Below are positions 10,801 to 34,300 of a DNA stretch of 64,000 nt, one piece after another. A program made the translations under genes and the position numbers. Source of the DNA: Haliclona indistincta (taxonomy: Eukaryota > Porifera > Demospongiae > Haplosclerida > Chalinidae); assembly GCA_964017065.1 (NCBI GenBank), contig OZ024783.1, positions 8,507,367-8,571,366 of the forward strand, written 5' to 3'. The notes beneath the pieces are model-generated. The model did no database searches, was not told the DNA's origin, and saw only the letters and a program-made list of their open reading frames with translations. Within the stretch, counting starts at the first letter, position 1; every line of letters begins with the position of its first letter.

Positions 10801-13800
10801 GGACAATTGAATGTTGTTAAGTACCTTATCACTGAACAACGATGTGATCCAAACGTTAAGGGACAAATTGGTAGGACAACACTACATGTTGCTTGTTACA
10901 AAGGTCACATGGATATAATTCGATATCTCATCACAGAACATGGTTGTGACCCAGTTGTGAAAGACAATGATGGTAACATGCCAATCCATATTGCTTGTCT
11001 TAGTGGACAATTGAATGTTGTTAAGTACCTTATCACTGAACAACGTTGTGATTCAAACGTTAAGGGAGCATTCGGTAGGACAACACTGCATGGTGCTTGT
11101 GACAAAGGTGACATGGATATAATTCGATATCTCGTCACAGAACAAAGTTGTGACCCAGTTGTGAAAGACAATGATGGTAACATGCCAATCCATATTGCTT
11201 GTCTTAGTGGACAATTGAATGTTGTTAAGTACCTTATCACTGGACAACGTTGTGATCCAAACGTTAAGGGAGCATTCGGTAGGATAACACTGCATGATGC
11301 TTGTGGCAAAGGTCACATGGATTTAATTCGATATCTCATCACAGAACAAGGTTGTGACCCAGTTGTGAAAGACAATGATGGTAACATGCCAATCCATATT
11401 GCTTGTCTTAGTGGACAATTGAATGTTGTTAAGTACCTTATCACTGAACAACGTTGTGATCCAAACGTTAAGGGAGCATTCGGTAGGACAACACTGCATG
11501 GTGCTTGTGACAAAGGTGACATGGATATAATTCGATATCTCATCACAGAACAAAGTTGTGACCCAGTTGTGAAAGACAATGATGGTAACATGCCAATCCA
11601 TATTGCTTGTCTTAGTGGACAATTGAATGTTGTTAAGTACCTTATCACTGAACAACGTTGTGATCCAAACGTTAAGGGAGCATTCGGTAGGACAACACTG
11701 CATGTTGCTTGTGACAAAGGTCACATGGATATAATTCGATATCTCATCACAGAACATGGTTGTGACCCAGTTGTGAAAGACAATGATGGTAACATGCCAA
11801 TCCATTATACTTGTCTTAGTGGACAATTGAATGTTGTTAAGTACCTTATCACTGAACAACGATGTGATCCAAACGTTAAGGGACAAATTGGTTGGACAAC
11901 ACTGCATGTTGCTTGTGACCAAGGTCACATGGATATAATTCGATATCTCATCACAGAACAAGGTTGTGACCCAGTTGTGAAAGACAATGATGGTAACATG
12001 CCAATCCATATTGCTTGTCTTAGTGGACAATTGAATGTTGTTAAGTACCTTATCACTGAACAACAATGTGATCCAAACGTTAAGGGAGCATTTGGTTGGA
12101 CAACACTGCATGATGCTTGTGACAAAGGTCACATGGATATAATTCGATATCTCATCACAGAACATGGTTGTGAGCCAGTTGTGAAAAACAATAATGGTAA
12201 CATGCCAATCCACATTGCTTGTCTTAGTGGACAATTGAATGTTGTTAAGTACCTTATCACTGGACAACGATATGATCCAAACGTTAAGGGAGCATTTGGT
12301 AGGACAACATTGCATGATGCTTGTGACAAAGGTCACATGGATTTAATTCGATATCTCATCACAGAACAAGGTTGTGACCCAGTTGTGAAAGACAATGATG
12401 GTGACATGCCAATCCATATTGCTTGTCTTAGTGGACAATTGAATGTTGTTAAGTACCTTATCACTGGACAACAATATGATCCAAACGTTAAGGGAGCATT
12501 TGGTAGGACAACATTGCATGATGCTTGTGACAAAGGTCACATGGATTTAATTCGATATCTCATCACAGAACAAGGTTGTGACCCAGTTGTGAAAGACAAT
12601 GATGGTAACATGCCAATCCATATTGCTTGTCTTAGTGGACAATTGAATGTTGTTAAGTACCTTATCACTGAACAACGATGTGATCCAAACGTTAAAGGAG
12701 CAAGAGGCAGAACGGCATTGCATTATGCTTGTTGCACTGGTCATTTTGAGATAATTCAGTGTTTAATCTCGGAACACGGTTCCAATCCAGCTATCACGGA
12801 TGATATGTTTAAAACACCATTGCATATGGCATGTAATAATGGCCATGTATGTGTTGTGCAGTTGCTTTTACAGGATAGGAGGGTAAATCCATTGAGTATG
12901 GACAGATTTGGTATGATTCCTGCAGATTTTGTTTATTTCAGTAATAACTGCTATCAGTTATTGAAACTTTTTGAACCTCTTCTAAAGTCACACGAGGATT
13001 TTCCCATTCATTTATTTACAAAAGTTGTTCTTACTGGAAACAGTGGAGCAGGAAAAAGTTCTCTAGCCAAAGTGATTGCTGAGCAAGACACAATGAACTT
13101 CTCTCGTCAAAGTGATACAGATTTCACAAGAAACAGCATTCATAGTCATCATTATAGAATAGAGTCTGAAGTGGAGACTCTCACTGCTGGTATAGATTCC
13201 TATATTGTTAAGAGTGAGACTATTGGTAACTTTGTGCTGTATGACTTGGCAGGTCACTCAGAGTACTACTCTAGTCAAAGTGTTATTATGGAGACTGTGA
13301 TACAGAAGACACCAGCCATCTTTATTAATCTAGTTGACCTTAGCAAAAGTGAAGAAGAGATAGCACAAGCTATTCATCACTGGCTCACCTTCATTGAAAG
13401 TACAACATCTAAAACTCAAGAAAAATCATGTGTCTTGATTGTTGGCAGTCATACTGATCTTCTTACTGAACAACAGGTGATAACAAAGACCACATTAGTG
13501 AAAGACCTTGTTGACAGGCGAGTGAAAAAGCAAAGATATGAAGGGTTTGTAGGAATGGACTGCCGTGTGGTCACTGATAAAATCTCAAATGAGTTTTTTC
13601 CTCACCTTTTAAAATTTCATACTACTATATCTGCTTATTCTCAACCTGTGAGTGTCTACTGCCATGAGTTGTATGCATTTCTTCAAACAAAACTAGAGAA
13701 GCCAGCTTGCCAGCTACATGAGCTTGTCTCCTTTCTTACAGCTGAAGAGGATTCAATTGTACCATCAGATGTACTTTCAAATGTATCTAAACTCAGTGAA

Positions 13801-15611
13801 TTGCTGGAAGACCTGAGTGGTAAAGGTGTTATTATATACCTGAAGAATGAGCAGTGCCTAGAGAAGAGCTGGGTGGTTGTGAAGAGAGAGATCATATTAA
13901 AGGATGTTAATGGAGAGTTGTTTAAACCAAAGTACTTTAAAGGATTTCATCCAATTGCCAGCAGTACTGGTATAATCCGTATGTCATCTCTTGCAGAGCT
14001 CTTTCCTCAGTATGATCCAGAAATGTTAGTGGAGCTCATGGTCAGACTAGAGTTCTGCCATCCTGTAAATTTGTCTGAAATCAAAACTAACCTCCAACCA
14101 ATAGAAAGCATTTCTCCTTTCATCGAAAGCATGAAGGATGTTTTACTTTTCTTTCCATCGCTGCTACAAGCTGAGCGACCCCAAGCCCTTATTACTGAAG
14201 ATCATTTGTTGAAGCAAGACAGATTTGGATGGTGCCTTGGTTGCAAGGACTATGAGTATGAATTTCTCACTAGTCGATTTCTACATATTCTCCTTCTTCG
14301 TCTAGCCTATACCTTCTCTTTGCCTAGTGAGAAGTACACTAAGACTCAGAATCTTTGCAACATTGAACAAAATTGTTCAGTGTGGCTAAATGGTATCTCA
14401 TGGAACAATGAGGAAGGTATCACAACAGTAGTGGAGGTTATTCAGCAAAAGCGTTGGGTGGTAGTGACTATGTACTACGACAAGGACATGACCAGACCAG
14501 TGGAGTATAGCAAGCATCGCAGTGCTGTGATCAGACTGGTTCTTGAGCTTCAAAAGGAACTGTCTCCAGACCTGGACACATTCGAGTGTCTAATTTCACC
14601 ATCTTTACTCCAACAATGGCCATTGGAACATCTTCATGAGTCAGATCTGTTTCCAATTAAAAATGTATCTAAGTGTATTCTTCTCAAGAAACCATTTGTA
14701 CTCAGTTGTGATGGCAGACGTAAGCTACTGACAAAAAATGCTGTGCCTTTTGAGCCATATGGTATTCTAACTCCTTCATCTGTGCGTGAGCTGGTGGACA
14801 GCAGAATGAGTGACCAAACAGTCTCCTGTACGCTTCTTGATGAGGTGAAGAAGTACTATGAGCAACCTCAGCTGGAGTCACAGAGCAATTTGAGATTAAG
14901 GGAATATATTGAAAAACTGAGCATATTCACGGGCAGGAACCCTTTGGTGAGTAACACAAATTTTTATATAAATTATGAACTGGCACTGCAATAATTGTCT
15001 ATATAATATTATAGTTTGTGGCAGAGGTAGACTTGGATGTCATCAAACAATCAGTACCAGCTGTTATGAGCGAACCAGGTTAATGTTCCAATATAATATT
15101 ATTAGCTAATAATTATTACCTACTCACAGTATTAGTGAGGAATTCTCATGATGAATCTGTTAGTGCGAAACATAATCCAGTGCCCACTGTTGATCTGTCC
15201 AATATACCAGATGATATGACACTGAGTGAGGATTTGTTTATCACGACAAAGATAGATTGTTTAAATTGTATCTCTGCAGACATCTCTGATCATCTTGCTG
15301 ATCTGATCGTAGTCTTAAAACCCACTAATTGTATGTGGTTTGACCTAGGTCTACAGCTTGGCCTGGATTACTTTGATCTTGAAGAAATTAAAAAAGACAA
15401 TAGAGATGTAGCGAGAGATTGTATGAGGACTATGCTTGCAGAATGGCTGAAGATAGGAAAGGACTGTACCAGAGAGACCCTCAAAACAGCACTATTGAAG
15501 ATAGACTGCAAAATAGTGAGTTCATGCGTTGTACCTGTCATCTAGTCAATTTCATTAATTTTTTAGGTAAGGACTTCTCAAGAGCATGATTTACAAACAT
15601 CACAGCACTAG
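7846..15611 (+). CDS. Giant ankyrin repeat - ROC GTPase - COR-like - death domain protein (DAPK-like, no kinase)
   Basis: Exons are 7846-14946, 15015-15078, 15130-15515 and 15567-15611, all in phase, giving about 2,531 residues. The start is the ATG in ACCATGG at 7846; the open frame upstream has only weaker starts. About 50 ankyrin repeats fill residues ~80-1700. Next comes a ROC-type GTPase with P-loop GNSGAGKSS (1731-1739), switch DLAGH (D1800) and SHTD (1868-1871), then a COR-like region. The exon-3 segment fits a death domain (WFDLGLQLGL...CMRTMLAEWL...LKTALLKID). In animal DAPK1 the same order follows a protein kinase, which is absent here. A role as a cytosolic GTPase-controlled scaffold in death or immune-type signalling is inferred. 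The acceptor of exon 3 has two in-frame choices (15130 or 15136). The last exon is only 15 codons. Confidence 0.88.
8514..12797 (+). repeat. Array of 21 tandem 204-bp coding units (two ankyrin repeats each)
   Basis: Each unit encodes 68 residues, one ankyrin repeat of type MPIHIACLSGQLNVVKYLIT and one of type TLHxACDKGHMDIIRYLIT. Long tracts are identical between units at the DNA level, silent sites included. Some blocks recur as groups: the neighbouring units with RITLHDACGKGHMDL and HGACDKGDMD occur twice, as do units with YTCLSG and GQIG. This indicates recent multi-unit duplication or gene conversion. The antisense strand stays open for long distances only because of this periodicity. Confidence 0.95.
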
Positions 15612-18600
15612 GATCATAATAATGTCAGTTTAACTAATTTGTGACGGTATGCATGTAGTTTATACCATTTTCCTTTCTACAGTTTGCATGTCTTCGATCT
15701 CGTCTCTTTGCACTACACTTTCTTCACTTGACCTCTCTTATCATGCCTCTGTAACACTTTCCTGGACTTAGCATCATAATATCGGCTCTTGTGAATCAGT
15801 CTTTTCTAGAATTAATGATTAACTGTTGGTGAGCTTACTTTTCTTACCATGCAACAATCCCACTATACCATGACAAAAATACCTACTCTTTCTCTATGAC
15901 TGTATTGTTACTGTCCCTTACTTTGTCATTGCAACTGTCATGATCTATGAATTTAGTAATGGCTTCTCTGGCCTTCTCTAGTGAGCTCCTAGCCTCTTGC
16001 TTGTAATATCGGTTAACAGACAGGTAGGCGTATTTCTTCGCCATCATCAGAACTTGCTAGTTAATGACCTTACTCGAATTGCATCATTCTATCGATCTTC
16101 AACAGTTTATTTTGAGTATCAACTCTTGAGAAAATTCCCTATATCTTCCACAAAGGTCTCTCACTATCTTTCTTTGATCTCAACTGAGATCAGCTGCTTT
16201 AGATGCATATTATCATCATCACTATGCATCATGTGTGTGTCTCAATCCATGCTCATTGGAATGGATACACACTTTTAAATTAATATTATTAGATCCATAA
16301 GGATCAGCTTTTATTGATGGTTAGGTATAGTCATCAGAATCGGTCTTTCCTCTCTTTTGATTCATCTCTTGATCAAGACATTAATTCTTCATTTTTAATA
16401 ATAGTGACACTCTCGGCTGCTCTTATGAATCTTCTCAACTGCGACAATTGCTCTCACAACGTCTGCTTCCAACTGGTAACTTCTTTTCTCGTTCTTATTC
16501 AATTGACCAAGACCCAAACAAGAGCAACTGCTGAAATTGTCATTCATTCTTTCTTTGTCTCTCTCTTCACCCATCCTGACTCTTACAGCTTTGATAAAAG
16601 TATTCTCTACTCATTCTCTCTTTGTGTAATACCTTGTGTCAGCACTTGATTAATCCAACCAACAGCTAAAACAGTTATCTCTGACATGAAGACCAACAAT
16701 GTATATCTCTGACATCACAACACTAGATGTCCATCACCCTGCTTGTAACATCGATTAAAACATACATGTCTTATGCTCATTTCTTCTCACAATCAAAACC
16801 TTCCTAGTTGAACTACCAAAACTCGATTTGCAGCATCCTATCAACCATTATATTCACTATTATTTCGAGAGCCGATTTCTTCCACTTGACCCATGATCAC
16901 GAGCATATAGCATGTAGTGTCTGCTACAACACTTCTCTCTCACTATCTATTTTTCTTTCATCTCAACTGAGATCAGCTGCTTTAATTCTTGATTTTACTA
17001 TTAGATGCATGTTATCATCATCACTATGCATCATGTGTGTGTCTCAATCCATGCTCATTGGAATGGATCTGAATACACACTTTTATTATTAGATCCATAA
17101 GGATCAGCTTTTATTGATGACTATCATGGTTAGGTAGCCATCGGAATCACTCTTTCCTCTCTCTTTGATCCATCCATGGATCAAAACATTAATTCTTTAT
17201 TTTTATGATAGTGACACTCTTAGTTGCTCAAGTGCGATGATGTGCTCTTACATCATCCACTCTTGACTATTCATTTCTTCTCTCATCCTTATTCAATTGA
17301 CCGCAATCAAAACAAGAGCAACTGCTGAAACTCACTCTCATTATTTCTTTGTCTCTCTCTCTTCACCAATCAAGCTGTTGCCTGACACTTATAGCTTTGT
17401 CAAAAGCATTCTCTGCTCATTGCTACTTTAGTCTTGTTCTCTCTTTCTTGTGTCAGCACTTGATTAATCTAACCAACAGTATTATAATTCCTCCTTTATG
17501 CTGTTGTTGATTTCTTTATCTTCATCTTTACTTCCAATTTCTCTATGGAACAATCCATAACCATCTCTTGCTTTCTATACCTTGTATTTGTATGTTAGTA
17601 AGCATGCTCAAGCTTCTAATACCAAAAGTCACCATTACTCAAGTCAGCTCCTAATCTTCTCAAAGCTGAACCTTTCTCCGGTGGTCAATACTTGATCAAA
17701 ATCAACAAAAAGTTCAAACAGGTCAGCATAGGATGCTCACTTTCCCTCTCTCTTTACCAAGTTTGTTGATCTATTTGTAGAAACTAGCAAGGATAATACT
17801 ACCACTGTGATATTGTTGTGCCTTGTATTATAGAGATCTCACCTCCACCTGGTTAGCAGCATCTGGTATAGTACATGTAGCTTACCCAACATTGACAAAA
17901 GAAACGATCTCTACTGGTGAGTATATGCATACAGGCATTAAGAATCACTGAGTACTTACTTCTCTTTTTTCTCTACAGCAAACTCTGATAATTATAGTTA
18001 CGTAACTGAAGAGACTGGCTAACTAACCATGAGACCAGATCCTGTCAAGAGAATAAAAACTAATGACTCTCATGAAGACAGTGATGCTTACTTGCAAAGA
18101 AAGGTGTGTCTGTTATATTTACAGTAACTTGCACTTCAAATTGCAATTACCAAACACAGACCAAAGATGCTTACTTGCATTGCTTGTGTATCATGCGTCG
18201 AAGGCAGATCCAGGGGGCTACTGTGTGCTTCAGCCCCCCCCCCCCCAACAAACAAACAGAAGTGAAATTTATCCTGAACTGTCCAAGTGCGGGTGTGTAT
18301 TTAGCTTAAATAAACAAAGAAAGTATGCAGGCTGGTCAACTACTGCTGCATTATTGCACTCACTTATGCCTTCCACCAGTAGAGATGATCGCGTATGTAC
18401 AAAAATCACATAAAAGACGTACTCATGGATATACACTTCACACTGTTTATTACTCCCATCCTGTATCGGTCCCTGTACATACAGAAGAGTTCTGCTAATC
18501 TGGACATGCACTAGCTGTCCTCATATCATGAATGCATCAAGCATTCCTATGTGTATTATAGCGATGTGTTACACATTTTAGAGGTCCAGTATAGCAAGAT

Positions 18601-20693
18601 CTGTTGTATACATAATTTCTATTGCACTTAATGTACCTTCACTTTTACCATGCTTTTACCAAGCAAGAAAATACTACCAATTTCATTCTGTGCATGTATA
18701 CTGTGGTACTTGCTACCGAAGATATAGGACCAAATGTTGAGTACTTAAAGCACTCTGGGCAGGTAGTTGGCCCTGGTTGACCTCGGCTTAAAGTCGACTA
18801 AGCATCAACATTTTGAGATCAGCATACTGTACTGTGTGTGTGCTATAGCTATGTCTCATGATTTCCATCTCGACCTCGCTCAACAACACTGTTCTATTTG
18901 TTGGAATCATAATTGACTGTCCTTCATTTTTAGGTGTCTCGTTCCATCGTATCTCTCAAGGTCAACAACGTCATATTCAAATCAGAAGTAAGTTGTCAAA
19001 AGACTCAAAACTATGAATGTTCATTATGATTGATTCCTCAAAATAATACTAGAAACGTACATTGTACCATAGGAATTTACCTACAATTTAATATGCTTCA
19101 AACAGGAGTGTATGTGTGGAAGCTAACAGTGTCCAACTTGGTTTTAGCAAAAAATAAAGTCTGCCACATGCCCAGCTAAACCTTCCTTACAAGGAACCTT
19201 GTTTTTGCTGACCGCTAAGACAGCAATCGTAGCTCTGGCTTGATACTCATTTGTTTTAGTTGAAATGAGCAGAATGGATCATGGATGAATATAAAGGTAT
19301 ACGAAATGGCGAGCCACAATTCGCAAAGAAAGGCCCAATTAGCAACAGTGCACGGCTGACTTATTTAGTTTCATTATCACCCAGGATACGAGAGCTAAAC
19401 GCTTCTTTCTCTTATATGCTACTTCAAAATAAGCATGTACCTGTAAACACTGAGTGAGGTTTCTAGTTCAAACACCACAGACACTAGTACTCTATATGAT
19501 TGTAACTATATAAGTGAATTTTTTTGTCTTTTAGAGATACTAATGAACCTTTAACCACACTGTTATGATTGATCAACTGATCTATGACATGGTTGTGAAG
19601 TGAAGACACCTTTCACTCACTGGATGGATTCTCTAAAGGAATTGCACTTCAAGAATTTTTAGTGCGAGGACCTCTCACAGAGAACCTGACAGATCCTTTC
19701 TCTTGTATTATAGTGCATTGTTAGATGTCCAGTATGTGTTGTACTAGTTAAAAATTATTGTCTTGCATAGTTCAAGTGCCTTATGTGTACTTTACAATTA
19801 CTGTTAGTGCAGTGCCTTGATAATATTTTTCTTTAGTTACGAACTTGTTATTATTTTCCTATGCCAACATTAGTATGTCTAAATCATTTTACAGATTATT
19901 CCATGCCAGTTGCATAGTCCATTGTAACCAAATAAATCAGTATAGAAGCTGTCCACTGAGTACCAGCGATTGTGTGTGGTCAGAAAGCTACGTAGTTGCT
20001 CCAGTTTATGAGGACCCCAAGGCACATAGTCCTCATCCTGATAAACTGATCCTGCTCCTGACACTGTCAGGATATTGGGATTACTATCTTCTACAACCAG
20101 GTAGTCTCCCTCTTGTAGAAAGTTAGTTCCTGCCGCTGATCGACCGCGACGCTGCTAAATACATACAGCCACGACCAGACCTGCGTACATTGATTGTAAA
20201 TTTGACTACTAGTCTACAATGACGCTTATGTTGTGCCGGCAAGCTGGTCAGCTACAAGGAGATGTGGACCTGGACTGATGTTAGCTGTGCAGCTTTCACT
20301 CCAACAGCAGAAGCTATGATTTCTGACAATAATATGCAAGGCATTGCTGGCTGAATCACTGCATTCATATTCCATGAACAGTGATGTAAAAAGAGGTCAT
20401 TTGCCAAACAGTACACTGCATTCACCCTCTTGCCTCCAATAAATACACGTTATGTTTAAGCCCATTGGAAATATATCCTGCATAGTAAAGTCTTCAGTGG
20501 TAAAGTGAGAGCAGTGCAAATTTCCTGTTTAGAAACATGTTAGCTACACCAGGAGCGCATAATTAAGAGAGAGCGTGCCTGGCTACACATGTAGAATGTG
20601 ACAGCATTTAATGTTTAATGTTAAAAATAATCATTATCATACAAAACCAAATTAATTATGGTTAAGTCAAGTTAGTTATAGGTTTAGTTTTTT
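15612..20693. other. Five-kilobase gene-poor stretch
   Basis: Apart from the tandem duplication at 15998-17479 I find no supported gene. Open frames at 16314, 18063 and 19845 are short, unlike any family I know, and lack coherent splice partners. A run of 13 C residues lies at 18234-18246. Several AG/GT pairs around 17.8-18.1 kb and 18.9-19.0 kb could be small exons of an unknown gene, but nothing is recognisable. The end near 20.6 kb should contain the 3' untranslated region of the minus-strand ATM gene. Confidence 0.45.
15998..17479. repeat. Diverged ~0.7-kb tandem duplication
   Basis: Copy 1 is about 15998-16665 and copy 2 about 16740-17479. Shared landmarks in the same order are TGCTTGTAAYATCGRTTAA, the CATCATGTGTGTGTCTC...CTCATTGGAATGGAT block, TTAGATCCATAAGGATCAGC, and GTGTCAGCACTTGATTAAT with CAACCAACAG at the end. 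The copies differ by substitutions and small indels. The plus strand is rich in pyrimidines. No coding function seen. Confidence 0.8.
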
Positions 20694-30815
<10,122 letters not shown>

Positions 30816-31372
30816 CTGTGGAAATATATTGAGAAAATGTGATTGGCAAGTTAGTAGAATCAAACTTCGAGTTAGACAATTATTAAAAAACCAAGAGTAC
30901 TCCAAGAGTTGCCCAGCAAAGAGAGAAAGACCCCTAGCTAGCAAAAAGTCATGACATAGGCGGCACATTAATTTTACCACTGATTAGTGTGTGTGTGTGT
31001 TATCAATAAAAAGAAAAGAATGAAACTACACACTAATACAATTTTGAGTGCTCTAATATACAATGCATGTGCAGTATGTTATAAGCATGCTAATCAGAGC
31101 ACTATAGTAAAACAGCACTACAAGCATTAACATCTTTACAGTTTCAGTCAAATCTGTCTCAAAAACTGTGGTGTTAAAGTTAAGTTTAGTGCATGAATAA
31201 TATATTCTACAGCTAAAAAGATTTTAGCTTGCTTTTCAATTGTACAGCCATTAACGTTTGTTATTAATTTTTGTTATATGCATAACAACAACTATTGCTA
31301 TCACTATACTATGCAACAAAGCCATTGTATAAATTGTTCATTCAAGTTATAGTCACTTCACAATACATCCCA
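30816..31372. other. Gap between the first visible ATM exon and the receptor gene
   Basis: AT-rich, with a short GT run near 30990. No minus-strand exon matching the upstream part of ATM can be recognised. Putative promoter and 5' untranslated region of the plus-strand gene at 31373 must lie here, but no motif stands out. Confidence 0.45.
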
Positions 31373-34300
31373 ATGGCAGCAACCCGATATCTTTTTCATT
31401 CGTCTCTAATACTGCTGATCGCAGTATTCAATGGCTGTGTGTCTGAATACTCGCAGTTGACTATCCAAGTGAGTGAATCAGGTCATGATAAGCTGTCGTG
31501 CCTTCAAGAGCCTCAGCATGCTTGTAAAACACTGGTATATGTGTTGAACCAGATGAGCAACAGTACTTTCAATCCACTCGTGGTATCAGAAATGCTCATC
31601 AATGTAACATACAACCAAACTATTCATCAAAAACTGCTTGAAGTCAATTTGCATTTTCAATACATGCAGAAAGTAAGTGTTGTTGGGTGCAATAACGCCT
31701 TCATCATTTTCAAATATGCTGGGTCTTTTCTGCAAATATCACAACTCTCTGGTTATGCTTTACAGTGGTCATGGATTGAGTTAGGATTTACATGTACTGG
31801 TCGATCCAAAGTACACAACGAACTAGATATTCCGCGAATCATTATGTTATTCCTCAATACTCTTGAAGTTTATAAGTGCAATTTTATTTCAGTTACTTTG
31901 CGTTTCGATGAGTCCATTCAAGGACCAAGCATTGTCATCAGTGAGAACGTTTTTGGTAACAGCGAATTTTGTCCTATTGTCAAATTCGTCATCACTAGTT
32001 CCGCAATAGTAGCAAACAATAGCTTTGAAAATTGTCGCGTTATTGAGAGTCCATTGCTCAGAATTCAAGCAAACAACAACTCTGTTAAAATTTTGAACAA
32101 TTCTTTTACCAATTTAAGTACCAAGATTTCTACCTCAGCAATTTCCATCATTGGTACCACTGTGGGTATTTCAATTCAAAACAATCGATTCATTGGTAAT
32201 TCAATGGGTTCTGTAACAATATATGTTACTGTATCATACAGTGGAATAATAGAAGATGCTTGTACCTGGTGTATTATGGAAAGGAATAATTTTGAACACA
32301 ATTGCTTTCGACGAACCGAAAAACAAAACCCAATTCTTGTGGTCATAAAAGCTATCACGGATGCATGTCCGATGAAGTTTTCTTGCAATCACAACTCATT
32401 TGAGAACAATAAAAACACTCGTCTATTGAGTACTGACATTGAGAATAAGAACAATTTCACGGCTGTACACAACATCACTGATCTAACAATCTTGAACAAT
32501 ACCGGCACATCGGGACTTGTGACAATCGTAAACAATGACCCTCTTCACGGAATTGTTATTGTTTATATGACATCCCTTACTGTAGAATACAATACTGGTC
32601 GGTATAGAGAAGATACTAGTGACAGTCTTAAAGCGACCATTGTATACGTGAAAAATGTAAATCAGATTACAATTGGCGATTCAGCTTTTCAGAAAAATTT
32701 GGGAACTTCACTTGTGCTTGAAAATGAACAATTTTATAGCAAAAAACATTATCTGTGTGTCACAGGACGTCTTCTATTTGATGCTAACAGTGGAATATAT
32801 GGAGGAGCAATGGGTTTGTACAGTGTGACCATCAATAGCTCATGTCATTCAATCGTTTCATTTCAAAACAACTATGGTGTTTATGGTGGAGCTCTATATT
32901 TAGAAAACAGTCCGAGTCACTGTGTGTGCACAAACAAGTGTCTTACAACTTTAAAGTTTAACAACAATAGAGCCACGACCTCAGGCAATTCTGTGTATTT
33001 CGCATCTTCATCCTATTCAAATTTTGAATGTAAAAATTTTAGCAGAAAAGATGTTGGCTCAGCTGCAAGTAGCATCGTTCTAAATTCTGCTGATAGTTGC
33101 TGTCTCAGCATATTTCCTGGTCAGAATATCATAGTGAACATATCAATAACTGATCACTTCAATCAACCATCTCTTTGTACTGCTGGTGTTTCTATCTCTT
33201 GTGATGGACTGATTTACACATGCTTTAATCAACAAATCCAACTATCAGGACCAGATAGAGTTGTACTGGTTCAACCTCCTAACAAAAGCTCATCAATCAT
33301 CGATACAAATTTAGTGCTTCAGATACCAAATAACAACAATTCTCGAAACATTTTGCTGCGTCTTTCGTGTAGTAATTCAAATGCTAACATTGCCATCATC
33401 CTCAATATAAGCAGCTGTCCATTAGGTTTCACTTATGATTCAAAATTGAATGTATGCAAATGTGCTACGAATATTGAACAGGCAATATGTTCAACTGCAT
33501 TGGGAGCTGTTTGTGTGTCACATGGATACTGGTATGGCACAGTACATGATGAATACATAGTCGCTCGATGCAAGTATTCTGAGTGCAAGATGAACAATGT
33601 ACCTTGCCCACCTGGATTAGAGAGTGGCAACAACTACTTCTTGCTAAATGGACCACAGTGCTCAAATGGAAGAGGAGGCGTGCTCTGTAGAACATGTCCT
33701 GAGCATTTCGTGTTCTCATTTCTCTCGATTCGTTGCATTCCCCAGGATAACTGTAATATATCAAAAGCTGTTTCAATCATATTTTTTGCACTAATCTTTC
33801 AGATTCTGATCACAATATTCCTTTTCTTGGTAGTCAGGTTCAAGCACAGTATTGGATGTGGCTTTCTTTATGGTCCAATGTTATTCCTGGCAGTGGTCAA
33901 TCACATACCACTTGACGACTATTCAGAATACTCCACTTTGAGTACAGTTGTGTCCATCTTTACTTCAGTAGCTTTGCTCAATCTTGAGCTGTTCGGTAGG
34001 ATACCGTGGTGTTTCTTTGAATCCATTCCAAAGCTGTACAACTATTCTCTTCGTGTACTTGGTCCTCTTACAGTGCTCTTGGTTCTACTAGGCATCACTG
34101 CTCTTGCTCGTTGGTATCCTAAGTGTTCAGTTCCTAAGAAAATACGAATGCGAGCACTACCTCAAAGGGTTTTACAACGTTGCCATGTATCTCTTAGGTT
34201 GGCTTCACCTCTAAGAGCAATGTGCATTCTGATGTTGCTATCATTTTGGTCACTAGCTGATATTAGCATTAATATTCTAACACCTACTGTGCTTGAGGCT

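Noticed and set aside
8542..12744. Many long antisense open frames (up to 337 codons) under the ankyrin array
   Set aside because: They repeat with the same 204-bp period as the coding array and consist of the reverse of the ankyrin codons, so they are frame shadows.
18063..18511. Overlapping open frames on both strands near the poly-C run
   Set aside because: Short, mutually overlapping, low-complexity and without splice partners or a recognisable domain.
19845..20126. 93-codon open frame downstream of ATM
   Set aside because: No domain or homologous pattern, and open in the opposite strand as well. Treated as chance or untranslated sequence.
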